Of a stretch of DNA of 8,448 bases, positions 1 through 5,495 are shown in pieces; the stretch's first letter is position 1; the number at the start of each line of letters is the position of its first letter. Under the pieces are notes generated by a model, which worked only from the letters and a program-made list of their open reading frames with translations, had not been told where the DNA came from and did no database searches. Source of the stretch: Chthoniobacter flavus. Its GTDB lineage: Bacteria; Verrucomicrobiota; Verrucomicrobiia; Chthoniobacterales; Terrimicrobiaceae. The DNA is taken from assembly GCA_945863785.1 (NCBI GenBank), contig CAMBAQ010000078.1:1-8448 (forward strand), in the 5' to 3' direction. Made by a program: the position numbers and the translations under genes.

Positions 1-719
1 CCGACGATCCTGCTCGGGTGGGATGGAAGGCATTGTGTCGTCCGCTGAGTGACATTGCGGCAATGGGAGGGGTTCCCAAGCAAGCTCTCATTACCTTATT
101 TTCTCCTCCTGATCTCGATTTCGGATATTGGAAAAAGTTTTATCGGGGACTTGGTAAGGCCGCCCGCCAATTTGGAGTCACTATCGCGGGTGGCGAGATG
201 TCGCGACAGTTGAGTGGCATTGCGGTCTCAATCACTCTCACGGGCTGCGTGCCTGAGAAACGCCTTATACAACGCTCTGGGGGGCGTCCCGGAGATAAGC
301 TTTTTACCACGGGTCGATTGGGAGGTTCCATAGCGGGACACCATTTGGATTTTGTGCCCAGATTGGCTGAGGGGCGTTGGTTAGCTGAAAAGATTGGCCC
401 TTCGGCAATGATGGATATCAGCGACGGTCTTGGTGCTGATCTTCCCCGCCTCGCCCGCGCGAGCGGATGTGGTTTTGAAGTGAATCTCGCTGACATACCC
501 TGCCGACGTGGATGCCGCACCGAACAAGCCCTTTCTGACGGCGAGGATTACGAGCTTCTGTTCTCCCTTACACCTAAAAAAGCGATCGGGATTTCGGAGC
601 GCTGGGCTGACGTTTTTCCTAAAACTCCACTCACCTGCATAGGCAGTCTCACTCGATCTCAAGACCCTCCAAGTGGCTGGCCTGGCGGATGGGATCACTT
701 TAAGGAATTCGACACATGA
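1..719 (+). CDS. thiL: Thiamine-monophosphate kinase ThiL, 5' truncated by window edge
   Basis: ThiL phosphorylates thiamine monophosphate to thiamine pyrophosphate with ATP, the last step of cofactor synthesis, in the cytoplasm. The reading frame is open from base 3 and gives 238 residues to the TGA at 717-719. The family is usually about 300-330 residues, so roughly the first 80, with the N-terminal metal/ATP-binding acidic residues, lie outside the window. Visible family signatures in order are DPARVGWKAL followed by LSDIAAMGG, FTTGRLGGS (the family's vTGtlG element), MMDISDGLGADLPRLA, SGCGFEV, and ALSDGEDYELLF. In the last of these the more usual GGEDYEL has become DGEDYEL. The GTG at 18 is internal, not a start, because family sequence continues upstream of it. 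The next gene starts 43 bp downstream on the same strand with no terminator between. The identification is secure. Confidence 0.94.
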   Translation, partial: DDPARVGWKALCRPLSDIAAMGGVPKQALITLFSPPDLDFGYWKKFYRGLGKAARQFGVTIAGGEMSRQLSGIAVSITLTGCVPEKRLIQRSGGRPGDKLFTTGRLGGSIAGHHLDFVPRLAEGRWLAEKIGPSAMMDISDGLGADLPRLARASGCGFEVNLADIPCRRGCRTEQALSDGEDYELLFSLTPKKAIGISERWADVFPKTPLTCIGSLTRSQDPPSGWPGGWDHFKEFDT

Positions 720-762
720 GATTTTTTGTTCTTACCTCCAGGGCAACATTTCTATCATCCCT

Positions 763-1464
763 ATGATTCGTTACTTTTTTCTTCCTTTCCTAGTGGGTAT
801 CCTGACTGCGGGGGCTCAAGTGCAGCAGGAATTCATTCTTGTGAGTGGCGGACCGTCTCTCGAAGAGTGGGAAAAATATAAAGCCGAACCGCACGACCGC
901 TGGTGGGGAAATTTTGTGCGCGCTGCACGCGTTCGTATTCAGGAAATACAGAAGCAAAAGGGCCCCAATGCCATGATCACTTGGCTTGTCTATAAGCCGG
1001 CCTATGTGCGACGTGGTCAGCGTCAGGATAAATCCGATATCATTGGAAATATCACTTCTGTTCGCGATAAATACGGGGTCAATCTGATTTGGTTTGAGAG
1101 TTCCAACGAGTTGGTTGGCTATCTCAATAATGGTAAGCCTCGGGATCAGGTGAAGATTGCGAATTTGGAATATTACGGGCACTCGAATCGCGCGGCATGG
1201 ATGTTTGATTACAGCAATCTCATTGATAGCGGTTCGAAATGTTGGTTGCACGAAACCGAGTTAAAATCGATTCAACGCGGTATTTTTGACCGTAAGGCTT
1301 TTATTAAAAGCTGGAGCTGCCACACGGGCGAAAGCATGAGCAAATGGTGGCGGAGGGCGACTGGTAAGCGAATGATCGGGGCTATCGGTAAAACCGATTA
1401 CTCCAATGGTCATCTTCGCAACTGGACACCCATCTTGAGCCCCGGTGGACGTTGGGGAGGGTAA
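763..1464 (+). CDS. Exported protein with caspase-like His/Cys dyad, function unknown
   Basis: This is a 233-residue protein that I cannot assign to a named family. Residues 1-18 form a signal peptide: Arg3, a hydrophobic core FFLPFLVGIL, and AGA before a likely cleavage at 18/19. The mature part would be outside the inner membrane. A hydrophobic strand runs into YYGHS with His140, and a second runs into SWSCHTGES with Cys186. This order, a strand ending in His then a strand ending in Cys, is the layout of clan CD (caspase/gingipain-fold) cysteine peptidases, so a peptidase or peptidase-derived fold is inferred. It is not shown. Conserved-looking blocks also include WWRRATGKRMIGAIGKTDYS (residues 195-214). 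The reading frame is open back to an ATG at 673, but that start overlaps thiL by 47 bp and would bury the signal peptide, so ATG 763 is preferred. No good ribosome binding site is present. A terminator-like hairpin follows the stop. Confidence 0.7.
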   Translation: MIRYFFLPFLVGILTAGAQVQQEFILVSGGPSLEEWEKYKAEPHDRWWGNFVRAARVRIQEIQKQKGPNAMITWLVYKPAYVRRGQRQDKSDIIGNITSVRDKYGVNLIWFESSNELVGYLNNGKPRDQVKIANLEYYGHSNRAAWMFDYSNLIDSGSKCWLHETELKSIQRGIFDRKAFIKSWSCHTGESMSKWWRRATGKRMIGAIGKTDYSNGHLRNWTPILSPGGRWGG

Positions 1465-1489
1465 AAATCTCAACAGGTTCTGGAAATGC

Positions 1490-1525
1490 CACAAAGATCT
1501 CGAGGTTCTTTGTGTTATTATATTA
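1490..1525 (+). terminator. Stem-loop terminator after the caspase-like gene
   Basis: A perfect 8-bp inverted repeat, CACAAAGA at 1490-1497 and TCTTTGTG at 1507-1514, encloses a 9-base loop. It is followed by the T-rich run TTATTATATTAG on the plus strand. It starts 26 bp after the stop at 1464, as expected for a rho-independent terminator of the plus-strand gene. The stem is AT-rich and the T tract is interrupted, so strength may be modest. Read from the minus strand it lacks a following T tract, so it probably serves only the plus-strand transcript. Confidence 0.55.
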
Positions 1526-1568
1526 GACCTTGTTTGTTGCTTGAAACACGCAGCCGTTAATTTTACTA

Positions 1569-3143
1569 CTACTGACTCGCGGGCATGTCGCCTGATTTCG
1601 GAACTAGGCGAAATAGGACGGTGCGATTTTTTTTATCAGCGCCGGGGATAGATACGGCAAAAGGGGGCTGACTTCCGCCTGCCGAACTTGCCATCAATCT
1701 TTCGGTCGGGCATTTGGCTGATGTGCGAACGACTTCCGTAGCTGCCACAGCGCGGCTTAAGCCGAGCGTGTAGTTGTCACTCGAACGGGTGGGTTGAGTG
1801 TTTGTTTGACCCTCAATGATGAGCCAGAAGTCAGGGGCGTTTGTGCTGAGGAATTCTGCTACGCGGGACAACTGAGCACGTCCATTCTTGTCAATTTTCA
1901 GACCTCCATCAGGAAATATGCCTTCCTGAAACATGATGCGGATCTCATTTTTGCTACTATAAACGATACAACCAGGGAGTCGGTCGAGTTGAGGGCGGAT
2001 TTTGTTGATGGCTTCCAAGCCCTTATCAACTGGTGGCGGGGCGATAGGAACATTCGTTTGAGTGGCAACTTCTGGTGCAGATTGGATGACTGGCGCGGCA
2101 GCCACAACGGAGGAGGGTTGTGCGGCAGGGGACGGTTGAGCAGCAGTGGCAGGTTGAACTGCAGGAGCGGTGTGAGTAACAGGGGTCGGTTGCACCACTG
2201 GAGACGCTACAGCCTGAATCGGTCGCGTTGCTTTGTCTGATGCTAGTGTGTTAGCCGGTGGTGCCTCTTCTGGGTCGTTATGTTGATAGACGACTTGGAA
2301 GTCTTGTTTGAATTCAGGCAGAGCGGGCAGTTTTGGCAACGGTGCAGATGCTGTCGGAGCAACAGAATCTAGAATCGATATCGGTATGAGTAGGTTCTTA
2401 ATTCCCATTCCTGCCAATCCCAGTACGCCTAGGACCAAGACGGAGTAAATAAGTTTCTTGAAGATTCCAGAACTGTTCCCTTTGTTGGGCCCTTGGGGTC
2501 GCAATGAGTTGCCGGGAGAAGGTTTAGTGTATGGACGGGAGATTTCGACCGCATCTGTATCCGCAGATTTATCCCGGAAGGTTTCACGGATGACTTCGCT
2601 GCGTTTTTCCCGTTGCGGTGCCGCTGGCGCTGCAGGAGGTTCTGTTTTTGCTTTTGGTGGGCGACCTGGACGGCGGCCTTGGGTTTTTGCAGAAATTTGC
2701 TCCATCAAGTCCAGCGCGGATGGGGTTGGCTTCCTGGCTCCTTTGGTCGGCTTGGTTGGAGGAAGTTCTTTTACTTCGCCCACAAAATCGTCGGAACTGT
2801 TTAACTCGCGCACGTCGCCAGTGGTTTCAAAATCATCCCCTCCGACAGATCCTTCAAACTCTTCCACAACAGGTTTAATGGCGCGATCGACACGGGCAAC
2901 GGCTTTGGTCAAGCTCTGAGAAAAGTCGACCGACTCGTCAGGTGTCGCGACATCATTCTCTGCATTTCTGGCATCGTTCCATTTTTCGAGGGCGTCACGG
3001 TGAAATCGCCATTGGCGACCAACTTTCACGCCGGGTAGTTGTCCTTCACTGCAAAGCTTAAGCAGTGTGGACTTTGGCATCTTGAGAAAGACTGCCGCTT
3101 CATCGCCGTTCATTACTTCGTTCGGTTGTTTATCGTTTTCCAT
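1569..3143 (-). CDS. Membrane-spanning HTH / AT-hook / OmpA-like fusion protein
   Basis: This 524-residue protein has an unusual layout. Residues 10-57 are a winged helix of the excisionase/MerR (HTH_17) type: DEAAVFLKMPKSTLLKL, then GQLPGVKVGRQWRFHRDALEKW. Residues 60-130 are acidic. Residues 156-164 (GRRPGRPPK) resemble an AT-hook minor-groove binder. Residues 180-225 are basic and flexible. One membrane helix lies at about 231-253 (LIYSVLVLGVLGLAGMG and beyond), with basic residues (FKK) on its cytoplasmic side. A Pro/Ala/Val/Gln-rich stalk covers about 260-372. Residues 395-514 resemble an OmpA/MotB C-terminal peptidoglycan-binding domain: MFQEGIFPDGG, IIEGQTNTQP for the usual GhTD, LGLSRAVAATEVV for LSxxRA, and NRTVLFRLVP for the final strand. 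The usual TD aspartate is Asn448 and the final RR pair is RT, so peptidoglycan binding may be altered. The predicted topology puts the DNA-binding part in the cytoplasm and the OmpA part in the periplasm. It could be a ToxR/CadC-style membrane regulator or a chromosome anchor. Its function is not known from sequence. Confidence 0.85.
   Translation of the reverse strand: MENDKQPNEVMNGDEAAVFLKMPKSTLLKLCSEGQLPGVKVGRQWRFHRDALEKWNDARNAENDVATPDESVDFSQSLTKAVARVDRAIKPVVEEFEGSVGGDDFETTGDVRELNSSDDFVGEVKELPPTKPTKGARKPTPSALDLMEQISAKTQGRRPGRPPKAKTEPPAAPAAPQREKRSEVIRETFRDKSADTDAVEISRPYTKPSPGNSLRPQGPNKGNSSGIFKKLIYSVLVLGVLGLAGMGIKNLLIPISILDSVAPTASAPLPKLPALPEFKQDFQVVYQHNDPEEAPPANTLASDKATRPIQAVASPVVQPTPVTHTAPAVQPATAAQPSPAAQPSSVVAAAPVIQSAPEVATQTNVPIAPPPVDKGLEAINKIRPQLDRLPGCIVYSSKNEIRIMFQEGIFPDGGLKIDKNGRAQLSRVAEFLSTNAPDFWLIIEGQTNTQPTRSSDNYTLGLSRAVAATEVVRTSAKCPTERLMASSAGGSQPPFAVSIPGADKKNRTVLFRLVPKSGDMPASQ
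2031..2207 (-). repeat. Low-complexity Pro/Ala/Gln/Val stalk coding region
   Basis: This codes for residues 313-371 of the HTH-OmpA protein. Short degenerate units such as PAVQPATAAQPSPAAQPSS and APVIQSAPEV repeat without an exact period. Such segments typically act as extended spacers between the inner membrane and the peptidoglycan. The matching DNA is locally repetitive (cagc/gcag/ggtt units), which could allow length change by slippage. Confidence 0.6.
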
Positions 3144-3331
3144 TCTCTAAAAAGGGGAATCTATCCTGTATCATAAAGCTCCGTATTGCAATACCTACTT
3201 TACTTTCTTTTTTGATCAGTAAAGCACCTTATATTCATTTTTTTATTTATACTTGAAGTTTCCGGATGGTGAGAGCTTCTGAATTTCAATTTCGCAGTTA
3301 AGAGGAATTTTAAAAGATTAGAGAAAAGATT
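3144..3331. other. AT-rich divergent intergenic region
   Basis: These 188 bp separate two divergently transcribed genes and are clearly richer in A and T than the coding sequence around them, especially 3200-3256. They must carry promoters in both directions. Besides the palindrome and the minus-strand TATGAT, several weak plus-strand -10-like boxes exist (TATATT at 3230-3235, TTATAC at 3247-3252), but none has a convincing -35 partner. AGAGGAA at 3301-3307 and GAGAAAAG at 3321-3328 are purine-rich stretches before the CHAD start. The second is the only plausible ribosome binding site. Confidence 0.5.
3170..3194 (-). promoter_or_regulatory. Candidate -10 box and palindromic operator for the HTH-OmpA gene
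   Basis: On the minus strand TATGAT (3175 to 3170) matches the -10 consensus at 5 of 6 positions and lies about 27 bp before the start codon. No good -35 is found at 16-18 bp. Just upstream, 3183-3194 is a perfect 12-bp palindrome, GTATTGCAATAC, which would sit over the spacer/-35 region of this promoter. Because the protein carries a MerR/excisionase-like HTH, autoregulation through this site is a reasonable inference, but nothing in the sequence proves it. A 12-bp perfect palindrome is expected by chance about once in 4 kb. Confidence 0.35.
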
Positions 3332-4243
3332 ATGATTTCACCAAAAATGCCTGCACGTGAGGTTATATTGAAAGTGCTGACGCGACTGCTTGCTTGCGCT
3401 CGTCGCAATGAGCTCGGAATCATTCAAGATGAGGATGCGGACTTTTTGCATAAATACCGAGTTCGCTTAAGGAAAACGCGATCGCTGCTTTCATCGTTCA
3501 ATGACGTGTTCCCGGATGCGAAAACCATGGAATGGAGGAAAAAACTAGGTGATTTTAGTCGCGCCACAAATCCGCTTCGTGATTTGGATGTTTTCTTTTT
3601 GTCTAGGGAAACGTTACAGGAATTCCTTCCGATTTCGTTGCGACCGGGGCTTGATGTGTTTTTGGAGAAATTGTCAAAGGCGCGGCGCAAGGAGGCGCTA
3701 AAAGTTGCAGCGCTTGTGAAGTCGGCGTCCTACAATGCAGTGGCGACCCGTCTAGAAACTCAGTGGCGGGAGGCGCTCACTCTTGACGCATCTGCGGCTT
3801 CTGATCTTCCTATTTCTAAGGTTGCTGGGAAAGCTATTACAAAATGCTTTTGTCGGATTAGGAAAATTTACACCCAACTCGATATCCAAAGTCCCGATGA
3901 GACTGTCCATACGCTCCGGATCGAATGTAAAAAAATGCGCTATCTTCTTGAGAGTTTTGGGCGACTTTTTTCCAATCGCGATCTGGAGCGGATCAATCTT
4001 CAGCTTGCCAAACTCCAGAATCGTCTCGGGCGCTACAATGATATCTCCATCCAGCAGGTCTATCTCCTCGAGTTCTCAAAAAAAATGACGCGCAATCGCA
4101 ATGATCGCCTCACTCTGACTCTCGGATGTCTAATAGGAGGGCTTCATCACGAACAGGCGATTTTAAAAAAGAAGCTGTTAGACTCACTGGAGGATTTTTG
4201 CAGATGCGAAAATGCCCGTCTCACTAAAGCACTTGCGAAATAA
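3332..4243 (+). CDS. CHAD domain protein (putative polyphosphate-binding)
   Basis: This is a 303-residue, mostly helical, strongly basic protein. CHAD (conserved histidine alpha-helical domain) proteins are built from two related helical halves, and characterised members bind inorganic polyphosphate on basic surfaces. Both halves are visible. Residues 39-60 give LHKYRVRLRKTRSLLSSFNDVF, with His40, Arg43, Arg45 and Arg47. Residues 192-213 give VHTLRIECKKMRYLLESFGRLF, with His193, Arg196, Lys200, Lys201 and Arg203. A further family element, LGRYNDISI, lies at 232-240. The CHAD domain fills the whole chain, and no CYTH part or membrane segment is fused to it. ATG 3332 is preceded by GAGAAAAGATT, a weak ribosome binding site. 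The next gene downstream is a CYTH-Nudix fusion. CYTH is the usual fusion partner of CHAD, which supports a shared phosphate-related role. The family call is secure; the ligand is inferred from the family. Confidence 0.9.
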   Translation: MISPKMPAREVILKVLTRLLACARRNELGIIQDEDADFLHKYRVRLRKTRSLLSSFNDVFPDAKTMEWRKKLGDFSRATNPLRDLDVFFLSRETLQEFLPISLRPGLDVFLEKLSKARRKEALKVAALVKSASYNAVATRLETQWREALTLDASAASDLPISKVAGKAITKCFCRIRKIYTQLDIQSPDETVHTLRIECKKMRYLLESFGRLFSNRDLERINLQLAKLQNRLGRYNDISIQQVYLLEFSKKMTRNRNDRLTLTLGCLIGGLHHEQAILKKKLLDSLEDFCRCENARLTKALAK

Positions 4244-4246
4244 ATT

Positions 4247-4327
4247 GGCCGCTTCGATTCAAGCGCCGTAACTTCATGAATGCGAATTGGGTATTTTGAG
4301 TAAGGTGAGGGCAGTCCTGCCTCTCTT
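4247..4327 (+). terminator. Two weak hairpins after the CHAD gene
   Basis: The first, 4247-4267, begins 4 bases after the CHAD stop. CGCTT and AAGCG pair around a 6-base loop, and GG/CC extend the stem across a bulged C, but no T run follows. The second, 4307-4323, pairs GAGGGCA with TGCCTC around GTCC with one bulged G and is followed by TCTTT. Either could end the CHAD transcript upstream of the promoter at 4345-4373. Neither is a strong intrinsic terminator. Confidence 0.3.
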
Positions 4328-4344
4328 TGCGTGATTTTCTCTCT

Positions 4345-4373
4345 GTGAGACTCCTTCTCTGGAATCGTATAAT
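4345..4373 (+). promoter_or_regulatory. Sigma-70-type promoter candidate for the CYTH-Nudix operon
   Basis: A perfect -10 box TATAAT at 4368-4373 lies exactly 17 bp after GTGAGA at 4345-4350, which matches four of six positions of TTGACA. Transcription would start near 4380, leaving a leader of about 195 bases before the CYTH-Nudix start at 4576. This is the best sigma-70 promoter match in the window. It would drive the CYTH-Nudix, glycosyltransferase and GH1 genes as one unit. Confidence 0.55.
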
Positions 4374-4575
4374 CATACAAGCAATTGCGCTGGATGCTTC
4401 GGGGTCTTAAGGGTATTTACGACCACGCTGTGAACGACTGCCAACTTAATATCACGTTCCATGAGGGAAATGTTTTCCGTATCTCCATTCTTAGGCGCGT
4501 TATGGGACCGCCCACTCATGGGAGATGGATCTGCAATGCCAACAGTAAGCGAACGCTCAATCGCGACATGACGCA

Positions 4576-5454
4576 ATGAGGACTAGCGGAACGACTCATT
4601 CCTACTTGGTCTCCGGCGCTCTGCCGGATCTTTCTGGCGTGCCTTCCATTCAAATTCAAGAGGCCTATCTGGCTCCGAGTCGCAATCGCGAGGTGATTGC
4701 TCGCAAATGTGGGGCGGATTATTCTCTCGTGGTCCAAGATACGCTTGCACAGCCTTCTTCTCCGTATCAGTTGCCAATCCCATCACAAACGTTTGATGAC
4801 CTCTGGCGTTTGCCTGGAAGTCATCGAGTGGCACTAACTCGATACTTTTTTCCTATTGGCCAAGATGTGATCGAGATTGATGTCTTTGAGGGTCCTCATG
4901 CGCCCCTTGTCATTGCTCGAATCCAGTTTTCCACAGTTTCTCGCGAGAAGCGGTTTCGTAAGCCTGCTTTTCTCAGGGAGGAGATCGCTGCGGACCAATT
5001 TTTCCAACTTCGCCAGATCGCTTTGTACGGAAATCCCCTCGCTAAAATTGGCGTTCCGCAAGCGGGGGCGTTGCCTTTTCTTTTCAAGAAGGGAATCCTC
5101 CACGTCGTTCTTGTGACGAGTTCCTCGGGCACTCGGTGGATCATTCCGAAGGGCAAGTTGGAACCACGAATGACGTATGAGCAAGTGGCCCTCATGGAGG
5201 CAGCGGAAGAGGCCGGAGCTATCGGCATCATTGAGCCGGGGATTCCAGCATTATGTCAACTGGACGACAAGCGGCCGCTTTATCTCTATCCGATGCGAGT
5301 CGCAACGCTTCTGCCGCTTTGGCCTGATCGTTTCGTGCGTCGGAGGGTCGTTCTGCCGATCTACGAAGCTTTGCTGAGAATCGTGGACGTGGATCTCGCT
5401 CGCGCCATCCGTTCACTGGCGCGTCAAATTCCTCTCGAGCCGACTTCGGAATAA
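4576..5454 (+). CDS. CYTH-Nudix fusion protein with degenerate CYTH site
   Basis: This 292-residue protein has two domains. Residues 8-153 follow the CYTH/triphosphate-tunnel pattern in order: YLVSGALPDL (family rkFLV), EAYLAPSRNREVIARK, LTRYFFPIGQDVIEIDVFEG (family KTRY...evDvf.G), LVIARIQF (family laEiEf), then FRKPAFLREEI and a tail ending ALYGNP. The catalytic charges are mostly gone. The N-terminal ExExK motif is absent, the TxK Lys is Gln54, the KTRY Lys is Leu87, and the AEIE glutamates are Arg115 and Gln117. Residues 165-265 are a Nudix hydrolase domain close in style to the DIPP/diadenosine group: RWIIPKGKLEP, then MEAAEEAG at 207-214. In the GX5EX7REUXEEXGU box the first Glu is Met199 and the Arg is Met207, while Glu208, Glu211 and Glu212 are kept. 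It is probably a cytoplasmic phosphohydrolase of nucleotide or polyphosphate-like substrates, or a sensor. ATG 4576 is used because an in-frame TAA lies at 4546-4548. No ribosome binding site is visible. Confidence 0.85.
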   Translation: MRTSGTTHSYLVSGALPDLSGVPSIQIQEAYLAPSRNREVIARKCGADYSLVVQDTLAQPSSPYQLPIPSQTFDDLWRLPGSHRVALTRYFFPIGQDVIEIDVFEGPHAPLVIARIQFSTVSREKRFRKPAFLREEIAADQFFQLRQIALYGNPLAKIGVPQAGALPFLFKKGILHVVLVTSSSGTRWIIPKGKLEPRMTYEQVALMEAAEEAGAIGIIEPGIPALCQLDDKRPLYLYPMRVATLLPLWPDRFVRRRVVLPIYEALLRIVDVDLARAIRSLARQIPLEPTSE

Positions 5455-5462
5455 TCCCACTT

Positions 5463-5482
5463 GAGGAACGGCCATGTCATAG
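5463..5482 (+). promoter_or_regulatory. Shine-Dalgarno followed by a two-codon ORF before the glycosyltransferase
   Basis: GAGGAA at 5463-5468 is the best ribosome-binding match in the window and is correctly spaced (5 bases) from an ATG at 5474. That frame ends after two codons (ATG TCA TAG). The glycosyltransferase ATG lies at 5496 in another frame, 13 bases after the TAG. Ribosomes could initiate here, stop at once and reinitiate downstream, or the site could be chance. The glycosyltransferase start itself has no Shine-Dalgarno sequence. Confidence 0.3.
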
Positions 5483-5495
5483 CCAAAGTATCTCT

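Larger units (their letters stand above)
4244..4575. other. 332-bp intergenic region with leader and possible small ORF
   Basis: This gap holds the two weak hairpins and the promoter described separately. The rest, 4380-4575, would be the transcribed leader. It contains an open frame from ATG 4394 (61 residues, beginning MLRGLKGIYDH) to TGA 4577-4579, whose stop overlaps the ATG of the CYTH-Nudix gene as ATGA. That is the classic arrangement for translational coupling. Against a real gene, I recognise no family, there is no ribosome binding site, and the opposite strand is equally open over the same bases. A structured regulatory leader is the alternative, but I recognise no known riboswitch. 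Confidence 0.35.

Noticed and set aside
18..20. GTG as the start of thiL
   Set aside because: ThiL family sequence (DPAR before VGWKAL) continues upstream in frame to the window edge, so the gene is truncated rather than starting here.
673..762. Upstream ATG extending the caspase-like gene by 30 residues
   Set aside because: It overlaps thiL by 47 bp and would place extra residues before an evident signal peptide beginning at 763.
1445..1651. 68-residue plus-strand frame after the caspase-like gene
   Set aside because: It runs through the terminator hairpin and into the antisense end of the HTH-OmpA gene, with no family similarity.
1794..2240. 148-residue plus-strand open frame
   Set aside because: It lies wholly antisense to the HTH-OmpA gene over its repetitive stalk and C-terminal region, has low-complexity Arg/Gly/Ser content and matches no family.
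4373..4576. 67-residue minus-strand frame in the gap before CYTH-Nudix
   Set aside because: No family, no ribosome binding site, and no supporting context; it mirrors an equally open plus-strand frame.
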